From Actinophytocola sp. (lineage in GTDB: Bacteria > Actinomycetota > Actinomycetes > Mycobacteriales > Pseudonocardiaceae): 64,000 bases of DNA. A program made the position numbers and the translations under genes. The DNA is taken from contig WHSS01000002.1 in the NCBI GenBank assembly GCA_009379975.1, forward strand, positions 1 through 64,000, written 5' to 3'. Positions 7,755 through 17,374 of this stretch are shown piece by piece. How positions within the stretch are numbered: the first letter of the stretch is position 1; every line of letters starts with the position of its first letter. The notes beneath the pieces were generated by a model. That model had not been told where the DNA came from. It worked only from the letters and a program-made list of their open reading frames with translations, and ran no database searches.

Positions 7755-9533
7755 CTAGCTGTAGTCCCAGAACCCCTTGCCGGTCTTGCGGCCGAGGCGG
7801 CCTGCGGTCACCAGGTGTTCGAGCAGCGGCGCCGGCGAGAAGCCCGCCTCGCGGAACTCGTTGTAGAGCGTGCGCTGAATTGCCAGCGACACGTCGAGGC
7901 CGACCACGTCCAGCAGCTCGAACGGACCCATCGGCAGGCCGCAGCCGACCTTCATCGCGGTGTCGATGTCGCCTGCTTCCGCGTAATGCGCCTCGAGCAT
8001 CTTCACCGCGTCGTTGAGATACGGGAACAGCAACGCGTTGACGATGAACCCGGCCCGATCGGCGCAGTTGACCGCGACCTTGCGGACCTTCCCGCACACA
8101 TCGTTCACGGTGGCGATCACGTCCGGCGCCGTGTTGATGGTGCTGACCACCTCGACGAGCTTCATCACCTGTGCCGGATTGAAGAAGTGCATGCCGATCA
8201 CGTCGGCGGGCCGCTGGGTGGCGGCGGCACACACCACGACCGGGAGCGAGGACGTCGTCGTCGCGAGCACCGCGCCCGGCTTCACAGCCTCGTCGAGCGC
8301 GGCGAAGACCTCGCGTTTGATGTCGATGTCCTCCGCGACGGCTTCGACGACCAGATCGACGTCAGCAAGCTCGGTGAACTCGACCGCCGGGGTGATCCGA
8401 TTAATCGCATCCACAGCGTCGTTCTCGGACATCCGGCCCTTGGACACCGCGCGATCCAGCGACTTGCGGACCTTGCCGATCGAGGCCTCCGCCTTCTCCT
8501 TGCTGCGCGCACGGAGCACGACGTCGTAACCGGACTTCGCGAACACCTCGACGATCCCGGTGGCCATCGTGCCGGTGCCGACAACGCCGACCTTGCTGAC
8601 CTCGCGGATGCCCGCGCCGGCGGCCGCGTCACCGGCAGGCGTGAGCGCGTCCGCCACGACGTTGGGCGAGTCCGGCTCGTCATAGGTGTAGAAGCCCCGG
8701 CCGGTCTTCCTGCCGAGCAGGCCAGCGGAGGTCATCTGCTTGAGGATCGGCGCCGGTGCGTGCAACCGGTTGCGCGACTGGCGATACATCGAGTCGAGGA
8801 TCTCGTAGGCGGTGTCGAGCCCGATCAGGTCGAGCAGCGCGAGCGGGCCCATCGGGTAACCGCAGCCGTAGCGCATCGCGGCGTCGAGATCCTCCCGGGT
8901 GGCGTAGTGCTGCTCATACATGGTCACCGCGTGGTTGAGGTAGCCGAACAGCAGCGCGTTCGCGATGAACCCGGCGCGGTCGCCGATGACCACCGGCGTC
9001 TTGCCGATCCGCTCGGCGAGGGCGACCACGTCGTCGATGACGTCCTGCTCGGTGACGACGGTGCGCACGACCTCGACCAGCTTGAGCACCGGCGCGGGGT
9101 TGAAGAAGTGCATACCGACGACCTTGCTCGGCCGCGGCGTGTGGACCCCGATCTCGGTGATGGACAGCGATGAGGTGTTCGACGCCAGGATGACGTCCGG
9201 CTTGGTGATCTTGGCGAGTTGCTCGAACAGCTCCGCCTTCGCGTCGAGGTGTTCCGGGATCGCCTCGATGACGAGATCGACTTCGGCGAGGTCGGTCAGC
9301 TCGGTGGTGTAGGTGATCCGGCCGAGCAGCTCGTCGCGGCCTGCCTCGTCGAGCTTGCCTTTGGCCAACGCGCGCCCTGTCGAGTGTTCGAGGTGACCGC
9401 GCGCCCGCGCGATGCCGTCGTCGTCGATCTCGACCCCCACGACCGAGATGCCGCTGCGCGCCAGCACCTCCGTGATTCCGGCACCCATGGTGCCAAGGCC
9501 GATAACTCCGACGGATGTGAATTCACGCGCCAC
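7755..9533 (-). CDS. Tandem-fused 3-hydroxyacyl-CoA (3-hydroxybutyryl-CoA) dehydrogenase
   Basis: Two NAD-binding motifs (VGVIGLGTMGAGI; VGVVGTGTMATGI) and two HFFNPAxVxKLVEVV; ~286-aa halves. Confidence 0.88.
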   Translation of the reverse strand: MAREFTSVGVIGLGTMGAGITEVLARSGISVVGVEIDDDGIARARGHLEHSTGRALAKGKLDEAGRDELLGRITYTTELTDLAEVDLVIEAIPEHLDAKAELFEQLAKITKPDVILASNTSSLSITEIGVHTPRPSKVVGMHFFNPAPVLKLVEVVRTVVTEQDVIDDVVALAERIGKTPVVIGDRAGFIANALLFGYLNHAVTMYEQHYATREDLDAAMRYGCGYPMGPLALLDLIGLDTAYEILDSMYRQSRNRLHAPAPILKQMTSAGLLGRKTGRGFYTYDEPDSPNVVADALTPAGDAAAGAGIREVSKVGVVGTGTMATGIVEVFAKSGYDVVLRARSKEKAEASIGKVRKSLDRAVSKGRMSENDAVDAINRITPAVEFTELADVDLVVEAVAEDIDIKREVFAALDEAVKPGAVLATTTSSLPVVVCAAATQRPADVIGMHFFNPAQVMKLVEVVSTINTAPDVIATVNDVCGKVRKVAVNCADRAGFIVNALLFPYLNDAVKMLEAHYAEAGDIDTAMKVGCGLPMGPFELLDVVGLDVSLAIQRTLYNEFREAGFSPAPLLEHLVTAGRLGRKTGKGFWDYS

Positions 9534-9555
9534 TGCAATCCTCCAACGCCTCGGT

Positions 9556-9567
9556 TACTGGTCAGTA
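9556..9567. promoter_or_regulatory. Candidate operator TACTGGTCAGTA
   Basis: Palindromic 5-bp arms just upstream of the 3-hydroxyacyl-CoA dehydrogenase. Confidence 0.35.
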
Positions 9568-9630
9568 GTGTGTACTTACCCACCGGGTCACTGCAACCGA
9601 ACCCGATCTGACCAGGATACGGGCCATGGC

Positions 9631-10638
9631 TCACGGCTTCGGGAGCTTGCCGACGACCACCTTCGCGACCGCGACAGCCTTCTTGCACGCCGACGTGGCG
9701 TCTTCATCACCGGAGTAGCGCGCGTACTCGACCTTGACGACCTCGAAGTTGTCATCGTCGATCTTGCGGTGCACCCACTCCACCTCACACTGCGCCTGGT
9801 CGGCGCCGCGGAACTTCGACTTCGCCGTCACGTCGCCGGATAGGGTGACGGACCTGCTGTTCTTCTCCTCGGTCGGCGGGTAGCCGAACCGGAACTGTAC
9901 CCCGCCGGACGGCCCCCTCCCCGAGATCAGGCACCCGTGCAAGTCGAAGGGCAGCAGCCGCACGTCGTCACCGTAGTGATTCCTGATCACCTTCTCGCTG
10001 ATCGTCTCGCAGGCGTCGACGTCGAGCAGGGATCCCTTCGCCACGGTGAGCTTCGGCGGGTCCTCCTTGAGCCGTTTGACGATCGTGCTCATCGCCTTGC
10101 GGCCGGTCGCGCAGGCATCGCCGCCCTCGTAGGCGACCTGGACGGCCATCCCCATGGCGGGTTCGTCGGAGGTGAGGACCTTGACGAAGCAGGTCTTCTC
10201 GTCGTGCCGGGTCTCCTCGGCGGGCAACCCCTCGATGCCGCCCGTGGCGCGATCACGCATGTTGTTCATGCTCTCGCCGATCTTCAGCGACGCCCGGATG
10301 TCCTTCCCGCCCGGATCCTCCACCGTCATGCCGCACCTGTCGGGCTCATGCGTGTACGGCTTGTCGGCGACCTTGCCGAACTCCTTGAGCGTCTCCCGGT
10401 CCAGCAGCCCGCACGCATCGGCGACCCGCAGGGCTGCCACGGACAACGCGGGCTCGTCGACCGGGCCTGCCGGCACCGGACCAGCGGCGCCCGACTCCAC
10501 CTTGACGGTCTCGCGCGGGTAGTACTGCTTCTTCAAGTCCACCCCGGAACAACCGGCCGTCGCGGCCAGGACACCGAGGCATACCACCCAGAGCAACGTC
10601 CGCGTAGCGAGCAGCCCGCGCCGATGAGATGACAGCAC
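9631..10638 (-). CDS. Putative lipoprotein (DUF3558-like)
   Basis: VVCLGVLAATAGCSG lipobox; repeated C/DxC patterns. Confidence 0.6.
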   Translation of the reverse strand: MLSSHRRGLLATRTLLWVVCLGVLAATAGCSGVDLKKQYYPRETVKVESGAAGPVPAGPVDEPALSVAALRVADACGLLDRETLKEFGKVADKPYTHEPDRCGMTVEDPGGKDIRASLKIGESMNNMRDRATGGIEGLPAEETRHDEKTCFVKVLTSDEPAMGMAVQVAYEGGDACATGRKAMSTIVKRLKEDPPKLTVAKGSLLDVDACETISEKVIRNHYGDDVRLLPFDLHGCLISGRGPSGGVQFRFGYPPTEEKNSRSVTLSGDVTAKSKFRGADQAQCEVEWVHRKIDDDNFEVVKVEYARYSGDEDATSACKKAVAVAKVVVGKLPKP

Positions 10639-10641
10639 GGG

Positions 10642-11316
10642 CTAGAACAGCCTGAACTCGTCGGATTCGATGCCGCGCAGCGCGTCGTAGTCCAAGGTCA
10701 CGCAACGGATACCGCGATCTTCGGCGAGCGTGCGGGCCTGCGGCTTGATGATCTGCGCGGCGAACACACCCCGCACCGGCGCGAGCAGCGGGTCCCGGTT
10801 GAGCAGTTCGAGGTAGCGGGTGAGCTGCTCGACACCGTCGATCTCGCCCCGCCGCTTGATCTCGACCGCCACCGCGATGCCTTCGGCGTCGCGCGCGAGG
10901 ATGTCGACCGGGCCGATCGCGGTCGGGAACTCCCGGCGGACCAGGCTGTAGCCGTCGCCGAGCGTCACGATGTGCTCCGCGAGCAGCTCCTGCAGGTGCG
11001 CCTCGACGCCGTCCTTGACCAGTCCCGGCTCGGCGCCGAGCTCGTGCGCGAGGTCATGCAGCACCTGCTCGATGGTGATCACGAGCTTTTCACCGGCCTT
11101 GTTCTGCACCGTCCAGACCGCGCCGCCGTTCTCGCCGTCATCCTCGGTGAGCCAGCACGGGGGGCTCATCCAGTTCAGCGGCTTATAGGCGCGGTCGTCG
11201 GAGTGGACCGAGACCGATCCATCGGATTTGACCAGCAGCAGCCGGTTGGCCATGGGCAGGTGGGCGGTGAGCCTGCCGGCGTAGTCGACCTGGCAGCGAG
11301 CTAGTACGAGGCGCAC
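10642..11316 (-). CDS. nucS: Endonuclease NucS (EndoMS)
   Basis: GTG start at 11316; [47 protein letters not shown] nuclease motif. Confidence 0.9.
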   Translation of the reverse strand: MRLVLARCQVDYAGRLTAHLPMANRLLLVKSDGSVSVHSDDRAYKPLNWMSPPCWLTEDDGENGGAVWTVQNKAGEKLVITIEQVLHDLAHELGAEPGLVKDGVEAHLQELLAEHIVTLGDGYSLVRREFPTAIGPVDILARDAEGIAVAVEIKRRGEIDGVEQLTRYLELLNRDPLLAPVRGVFAAQIIKPQARTLAEDRGIRCVTLDYDALRGIESDEFRLF

Positions 11317-11335
11317 CCGTGGCAGTCTAGGCAGC

Positions 11336-11896
11336 ATGGAGACGGTGGCTTCCCGCGAGGTGTACGCCAACAACTGGATGCGCGTGCGCGAGGACGCGAT
11401 CCGGCGCGCCGACGGCTCGAGTGGCATCTACGGCGTCATCGACAAACCCGACTACGCGCTGGTCATCCCGCTTGACGGTGACCGCATGCACCTGGTCGAG
11501 CAGTACCGCTACCCGCTCGGCATGCGGCGGTGGGAGTTCCCGCAGGGCACCGCGCCGGACCGCGTGGACCTCGACCCGAGGCAGCTTGCCGTGCGGGAAC
11601 TGCGCGAGGAGACCGGGCTGAGGGCAGGAGCCATGGAACAGATCGGACTGCTCGACGTCGCGCCCGGGATGGCCAGCCAGCGCGGCAGGGTCTTCCTCGC
11701 GACCGAACTGACCGAGGGCGACCACGAGCGTGAGCACGAGGAACAAGACATGCGCACGGCGTGGTTCACCCGAACGGAGTTCGAGCGCGCGATCGGCACC
11801 GGAGAGATCACCGACGCCCAGTCCATCGCCGCGTACGCCCAGCTAATGCTGCACGAACGCGCCCGGGCAAACCCGCCCGGCCAGGTCGAAGCGTGA
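11336..11896 (+). CDS. NUDIX hydrolase (ADP-ribose pyrophosphatase-like)
   Basis: Nudix box region [29 protein letters not shown]. Confidence 0.85.
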   Translation: METVASREVYANNWMRVREDAIRRADGSSGIYGVIDKPDYALVIPLDGDRMHLVEQYRYPLGMRRWEFPQGTAPDRVDLDPRQLAVRELREETGLRAGAMEQIGLLDVAPGMASQRGRVFLATELTEGDHEREHEEQDMRTAWFTRTEFERAIGTGEITDAQSIAAYAQLMLHERARANPPGQVEA

Positions 11897-12670
11897 TCAG
11901 TCGGGCCAGTCCGGCTTCCGCTTGTCCAGGAACGCCGCCATGCCCTCCTTCGCGCCCGCCAGCTGGGAGGCCTCGGCCATCACGGCGATCGCGATGTCGT
12001 AAGCCTCGGCCTCGGGCCGGTCGAGCTGCGCGTAGAGCGTGCGCTTGCCCAACGCCTTACTGGCCCTGCTCCCCCTGGTCGCCCGTGCCAGCAGCTTGGC
12101 CACCGCGTCATCGAGGTCGGTGTCGGGCACCACGCGGTTGACCAGACCCCACTGCTCGGCGGTCGCGGCATCGATCACGTCACCGGTCAACGCCATCTCC
12201 ATCAGCCGCTTGCGGCCGATAGCGCGGGTCACCGGGACCGCCGGGGTGTGGCAGAACCATCCGCCCTTGCCGCCGGGCAGCGCGAAGCCGGCACTCTCCG
12301 CCGCGATGGCCAGGTCGCAGGACGCGACCAGTTGGCAACCCGCCGCGGTGGCGAGGCCGTGGACGCGGGCGACGACGACCTGCGGCACGTTCTGGATGGT
12401 GCGCATCAGCTGGGTACACAGCTCCAGGAGGTCCCGGACACCCGCCATGTCCCGCGCCGCGACATCGGCGAAGTCGTGACCCGCGGAGAACACCGGACCG
12501 TCGGCGGCGAGCACGATGCCGGTCGCGTCCGACTCACCGACCTCGGTGAACGCGGCGAGCAGTTCGCTGAGATGGTCGGCGGAGAGCGCGTTACGCCGCG
12601 CGCCACGGTTCATGGTGATCGTGACGGTGTCGGCGTCGCGGCTGACGATGAGGTACTGGTAGTCGCCCAT
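11897..12670 (-). CDS. Enoyl-CoA hydratase/isomerase family protein
   Basis: VFSAGHDFADVAARD; VVARVHGLATAAGCQLVASCDLAIAAESAGFALPG. Confidence 0.88.
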   Translation of the reverse strand: MGDYQYLIVSRDADTVTITMNRGARRNALSADHLSELLAAFTEVGESDATGIVLAADGPVFSAGHDFADVAARDMAGVRDLLELCTQLMRTIQNVPQVVVARVHGLATAAGCQLVASCDLAIAAESAGFALPGGKGGWFCHTPAVPVTRAIGRKRLMEMALTGDVIDAATAEQWGLVNRVVPDTDLDDAVAKLLARATRGSRASKALGKRTLYAQLDRPEAEAYDIAIAVMAEASQLAGAKEGMAAFLDKRKPDWPD

Positions 12671-12874
12671 GGGTCCACGCTAGCGCGCCCGGCCCCCGAC
12701 GCGACATCCCTGACAGCTTCCTGACATTTCCCTGACGACACTGACGTGCCGGGGCTCGACGTCCCCGAAACTGTCGGTGCACCGGTTTATGATCAAGCCA
12801 TAACGGATCCGGTTCCCTCGGCGAATAAGACACAACGGACACCGATAGCGCGGGGATGCGAGCGGGTGATTTTG

Positions 12875-13051
12875 ATGGTCAGCGAGGAAGATCACGAAGA
12901 GCTGGAACGAGCGACCGAATTACTCAAGCACGTGATCGAGCGCCACCGAGGCGACGATCTGCGGGTCGTAGGCATCTTCAACTCCGCTATCCAGGAGATT
13001 CGCGTCGGCGAGCGCTACCTTGGGGCGGACACGCAGGGCAAGGCCAGCTAG
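12875..13051 (+). CDS. Small hypothetical protein (58 aa)
   Basis: MVSEEDHEELERATELLKHVIERHRGDDLRVVGIFNSAIQEIRVGERYLG. Confidence 0.5.
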   Translation: MVSEEDHEELERATELLKHVIERHRGDDLRVVGIFNSAIQEIRVGERYLGADTQGKAS

Positions 13052-13101
13052 CCGGCTAGGCCGGTTACCGGCCGCGTCCTGCCTGCGACCACGATGGACC
13101 C

Positions 13102-13854
13102 ATGACCGATTCGATCCTGATTCCAGCACGCTTCAACGGGCCGCCCCGATCGGCGAACGGCGGCTACGCGTGCGGGATCGCCGCCCGCGCAAGCACACAC
13201 GGTGCGGCGGAAGTCAGCCTCCGCGTGCCTCCCCCGGTCGACCACCCGTTGCGCCTCGAACGCGACGCCGAACGCGTCACCCTCTACGACGGCGACGAGC
13301 TCATCGCCCACAGCGAACCGGCCACGGTGGATGTCGCCTTGCCCGAACCGGTCACCCTCGCCGAAGCCGAGAAAGCCGCGGCGGGATTCGACTTCGACCG
13401 CTACCGTGCGCAGCACGTCTTTCCCGGCTGCTTCACCTGCGGGCCGGACCGGGCAGCGGGCGACGGCATGCGGCTGTTCCCCGGAAAGGTCGACCGCCCC
13501 GAGAGTATCGTTGCCTGGCCGTGGCAGCCGGATTCCTCGCTGCCCACGCACGAAGGCGCGCTCGACCCGGCCATCGCCTGGGCCGCGCTGGACTGCCCCA
13601 GCGGCTGGGCGTGGTATTACGAGCCGCGACCGCGACCCCATGTGCTGGGGCGGCTGGCCGCCGAGGTCCACCGGCTGCCCGAGCCCGGCGAGCGCACCGT
13701 CGTCGCAGGCTGGCAGCTCGGTTCTACCGGCAGAAAGGCGCGGTCGGCCGCGGCGGTCTGGTCGGCGGCGGGCGAGCTGCTCGCCGTCGGCTCCGCGACC
13801 TGGATCGAGCTCAGCGAAGAGCAGTTCGAGCGGTTCCGCGGCAGCGTGTCCTAG
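13102..13854 (+). CDS. Hypothetical protein, hotdog/thioesterase-like
   Basis: IPARFNGPPRSANGGYACGI and HVFPGCFTCGPDRAAGDGMRLFPG motifs. Confidence 0.6.
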   Translation: MTDSILIPARFNGPPRSANGGYACGIAARASTHGAAEVSLRVPPPVDHPLRLERDAERVTLYDGDELIAHSEPATVDVALPEPVTLAEAEKAAAGFDFDRYRAQHVFPGCFTCGPDRAAGDGMRLFPGKVDRPESIVAWPWQPDSSLPTHEGALDPAIAWAALDCPSGWAWYYEPRPRPHVLGRLAAEVHRLPEPGERTVVAGWQLGSTGRKARSAAAVWSAAGELLAVGSATWIELSEEQFERFRGSVS

Positions 13855-13872
13855 CCCGGCAGCGGGCAGCCG

Positions 13873-13920
13873 AAGGTGGCCGTGGGTGCCTATATGGCGC
13901 CCACGGCCACCTTCGGCTCC
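13873..13920. repeat. Inverted repeat of GGTGCnTATAnGGCnCC family, terminator-like
   Basis: gaaggtggccgtgggtgcctatatggcgcccacggccaccttc; near-perfect hairpin between convergent genes. Confidence 0.75.
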
Positions 13921-13944
13921 ACCCCCGGGCAGCGGTTTGCGCCG

Positions 13945-14551
13945 TCAGTCCCACTCCGCGACGACCTCGGCTGCCACTTCGCGCAGCGCGCCGATCACCG
14001 TGGCGATCGCCGGGTGACGGCCGCTGCCGGCGCGGAAGGCCACCGACACCTTGCGGGACAGCTGAGGCTGGGTGATCGCCCGGAGCTGGATGTCGGTCGA
14101 CATCGACTCGAGCGCGAGGCGCGGCACGAGTGAGACGCCGAGGCTCGCCTCGACCAGGGCAAAGACGACTGTGTAGTCAGAGCTGGTGAAGTCCAGTTGC
14201 GGCTCGAAACCTGCCAGCGCACACGCCCGTTCGAGCATGGGGCGCAGCTCATCGTCACGGTGCGCGGCGATCCACGGCCGCTCCGACAACTCCGCGAGCG
14301 CCAGCGGCCCGTCGCCTGCCGGAAACCCGGCAGGTAAGACGGCGAGCATCGGCTCGTCGATGAGGTGCTCGACCTTAATCCCCGCATCGCGCACGCCGGG
14401 CAGTAGGTTGTACTGGTAGATCAGGGCGACGTCGAGTTCGCCCGCTTTCAGCCTCGCGATCGCGTCGCCGGTTTGGTCTTCGCTGAGCAGCACCCGCAGG
14501 TCGGGATACTCGGCCCGGCAATGCGCGATGGCGGCAGGCACCACGTCCGGG
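13945..14551 (-). pseudogene. LysR-family regulator, effector domain only (HTH missing)
   Basis: PDVVPAAIAHCRAEYPDLRVLLSEDQTGDAIARLKAGELDVALIYQ...SLGVSLVPRLALES; the ORF upstream of this is antisense to the enolase-family gene. Confidence 0.75.
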
Positions 14552-15456
14552 CGAGCAGCCCCGCGATCGCTGCCGTGGAGATGGCCTGCTGGGACATCGT
14601 CGGCAAGGTGTGCGGCCAGCCGGTGTCGAACCTGCTCGGCGGGCGGTTCCGGGACCGGGTGGAGTCCTTCTACTACGTCGCGCGTTCCGATCCTGCCGAA
14701 GTCGCCGCGGAAGGCGCGCTCGCGATGAAGTCCGGGTTCACCACGTGCTACCTCAAGGTCGGCGCCGGCGAACCGAGCGCCGACATCGAGCGGGTCGAGT
14801 CGCTGCGGGACGGGGCCGGGCCGGACGCGCGGCTCCGGATCGACGCGAACGAGGCGTGGTCTCCCGGCGAGGCGGTGCGGATCATCCGCGACCTGCAGCG
14901 CTTCGATCTCGAACTGATCGAGCAACCGGTGTCCGGGCGTGTGCTCGATGAGATGGCCTACGTGCGGAGCCGGATCGATGTGCCGCTGCTGGCCAACGAA
15001 GCGAGCTGGACCCGCCACGACCAGCTCGCGGTGATCCGGGCGGGCGCGGCCGACGTCCTGAGCGTGGACAACCAGATGGACGGCGGGCTGCTGAACCTCA
15101 AACGCTCGGCGGGCATCTGTGAGGCTGCCGGGCTGACCGTGGTCAAGCACTCACTGGGCGAGCTCGGCGTCGCCCTTGCGGCCGCCGTACAGGTGATCGC
15201 TTCGACGCCGAACTTCCGCTACGCGAACCAGGCCTACGGCGCCCTGCTGTCCGAAGACGTCACGGTGGGCTTCGGCGGCGGCGTGGACTCGTATGTGGAC
15301 GGCTGCGTGCGGGTGCCCGAGGAGCCGGGTTTGGGTGTGCGGCTCGATCCGGAGCACGTGGAGCGCTACGCGGAGCTGAACCGCACCGACGGCGCCGCCT
15401 TCGCCTTCCACGACCCGAATGCACTGTCGGCATCGCACGCACTACCGAAGCGATGA
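14552..15456 (+). pseudogene. Mandelate racemase/muconate lactonizing enzyme family, N-terminal capping domain missing
   Basis: AIAAVEMACWDIVGKVCGQPVSNLLGG...LRIDANEAWSP...LIEQPV...LLANEA...SVDNQMDGGL. Confidence 0.75.
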
Positions 15457-15481
15457 TCGCGCGCACACGTAGCCTGGTCGC

Positions 15482-16714
15482 ATGAGTCCGACTGGAAACC
15501 GAGTAGTGGGGCTGGGTGTCGATCCGGCTCCCGCGTGGCTCACCACCGACGCGATGGACGGAGTCGAATCCGCGGAGGTCCTGCCCTTCTCCGAAGACGA
15601 GTACGCCGACCGCCTCGCGCGGGTTCGTGGCCGGATGGCGGATGCTGACGTCAATGCCGTCCTGGTGTTCCGCCCGTCGAACGTCGAGTACCTGTGCGGG
15701 TACCACAGCGCGGAGACCCTGCCCCAGCCGCTGCTCGTCACCGACTCGGACACCTTTCTTTACGTACCTGACTTCGAGATCGGCCGTGCACTGGCCAGTT
15801 CTTGCGCGCCGAACGTGCGATATTTCCGCTACGCGTCGGCCCAGGCCGGACTCGAGTTGATCGCCAAGCACGCAGCTGAGGAACTGCCACGGCGGGCGCG
15901 GATCGCGGTCGAACTCGGGCACACCGCTACGCCGCCCCACCTGGTCGACCTGCTCCGCGGTCGAACCGTCGAAGTCGTCGACGGCGACTACCTGGTCGAG
16001 CGGACCCGGCTGGTGCTCTCCCGCGCCGAGATCCGCTGCGTGGAACGGGCCGCGATCGGCACCCAGCAAGGCGTCGACGCGGCGGTGCGGGCCGCACGGC
16101 AGCCGGGCGCGACGGATTCGTCGGTCGCCGCCGCGATCAGCGCCGCCCTGCTGGCCGATGCGAATTCCGTGTCCGCTTGGGGACCGACCATCGCCACGGG
16201 CCGCCGCGCCGGGATCCCGCACGCCACGTGGCACAACGTTCCGCTTGGCCCCGGCAGCACGTTCCTGGAGTTCTCCGGCGCCCATCACCGCTATCACGCG
16301 CCCGTCATGCGCACCCTCTGCCATGGCCGCCCGTCGGTGCTTCTCCAGCGGTTGACAGAGCTGGCGACCGCCGCGCTGGCGACTGTTCTCGACACCGCGA
16401 AGGCAGGCGTGTCCTGCGCCGACGTTGCGCGGGCGGCGACGTCGGCTATCGGCCCGCTACCCGACGGCGTGGTCTTTCACCAGCTCTTCGGTTACCCGGT
16501 CGGCCTGGCACACCGGCCACACTGGATGGACGGCGCGCCCTTCGCGATCACCGTCGACAATCCCGCACCGCTCGAGGAGGGCATGGTCTTCCATGTGCCC
16601 GCATCGTTCCGCGCCTTCGGACAAGCGGGTGTCGGCCTCAGTCAGACCTTCGTGGTCGAGGCGGCTGGGACGCGCACGCTCACCCACGGTCCCGCCGAAC
16701 TCATCCCGCTCTGA
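15482..16714 (+). CDS. M24-family metallopeptidase-like protein (ectoine hydrolase DoeA/EutD-like or Xaa-Pro dipeptidase)
   Basis: FSEDEYADRLARVRGRMADADVNAVLVFRPSNVEYLCGYHS; GVVFHQLFGYPVGLAHRPHWMDG; PLEEGMVFHV. Confidence 0.72.
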   Translation: MSPTGNRVVGLGVDPAPAWLTTDAMDGVESAEVLPFSEDEYADRLARVRGRMADADVNAVLVFRPSNVEYLCGYHSAETLPQPLLVTDSDTFLYVPDFEIGRALASSCAPNVRYFRYASAQAGLELIAKHAAEELPRRARIAVELGHTATPPHLVDLLRGRTVEVVDGDYLVERTRLVLSRAEIRCVERAAIGTQQGVDAAVRAARQPGATDSSVAAAISAALLADANSVSAWGPTIATGRRAGIPHATWHNVPLGPGSTFLEFSGAHHRYHAPVMRTLCHGRPSVLLQRLTELATAALATVLDTAKAGVSCADVARAATSAIGPLPDGVVFHQLFGYPVGLAHRPHWMDGAPFAITVDNPAPLEEGMVFHVPASFRAFGQAGVGLSQTFVVEAAGTRTLTHGPAELIPL

Positions 16715-16737
16715 GACCGCGCTGAGACGGTTCGGGC

Positions 16738-17298
16738 CTATCCAGCGCTGTCCTCGTCCGGGGTGTCCCAGTCGTGGACGTCCTTACCGGCCTCCCGGGA
16801 AAGGATGTCGAGCGCGGCCGTCGCGCCGGCACCGGCGGAGATGATCGCCTGGCTGCGGCCGGGCCGCGCGATCCGGCCGACCGCGTAGAGGCGGTCGACA
16901 CTCGTCCGGTACTCGGTGTCGATGCGCAGTCGGTCCTCCGGTGCCTCCGCACCGAGTTCGTCGGCGAGGCGTTTCACCTGCTTGCTGCCCGCGAGGACGA
17001 CATAGTCGGCGTCGATCGTGCCGTCGTCCGTACGGACGACGAATCGGCCATCCCGCATGGACAGCGACTCGACCGTCTCGTCACGCAATTCGGCTCCGAG
17101 ATCGGCGGCTTGCGCCCGGGCTACCTCCTGGAAGTCGCTGCCCTTCATGTCTCGGATACCCAGGTAGTTGTAGAGCTGGGCGTAGTGCATGGCCGTCTTG
17201 TCCTGACCGAAGACGATCGCCTGCTGCCCGTTCTTCGCCAGGAACACCGCCGCGCTCAAGCCCGCTGGCCCGTCTCCGATGATCGCTACTGTCGCCAA
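16738..17298 (-). CDS. Single-domain FAD-dependent oxidoreductase, thioredoxin-reductase-like
   Basis: MATVAIIGDGPAGLSAAVFLAKNGQQAIVF; DRLYAVGRIARPGRSQAIISAGAGATAALDIL; no NADPH domain, no CxxC. Confidence 0.75.
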   Translation of the reverse strand: MATVAIIGDGPAGLSAAVFLAKNGQQAIVFGQDKTAMHYAQLYNYLGIRDMKGSDFQEVARAQAADLGAELRDETVESLSMRDGRFVVRTDDGTIDADYVVLAGSKQVKRLADELGAEAPEDRLRIDTEYRTSVDRLYAVGRIARPGRSQAIISAGAGATAALDILSREAGKDVHDWDTPDEDSAG

Positions 17299-17326
17299 TC
17301 CGTCCTCCTAATGGTCCGCCCCGCGG

Positions 17327-17371
17327 GTCGTGCGTGATCATTCGTACCAGGACACAGTCTTTCACGCACGA
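17327..17371. repeat. Dispersed inverted repeat GTCGTGCGTG...CACGCACGA
   Basis: gtcgtgcgtgatcattcgtaccaggacacagtctttcacgcacga. Confidence 0.75.
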
Positions 17372-17374
17372 GCG

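Noticed and set aside
7689-9173. 494-aa plus-strand ORF opposite the 3-hydroxyacyl-CoA dehydrogenase
   Set aside because: Antisense shadow ORF with repetitive His/Arg/Asp composition.
13945-15150. Full-length LysR regulator from the 401-aa minus ORF
   Set aside because: The first ~200 residues are antisense to the enolase-family gene and contain no LysR HTH.
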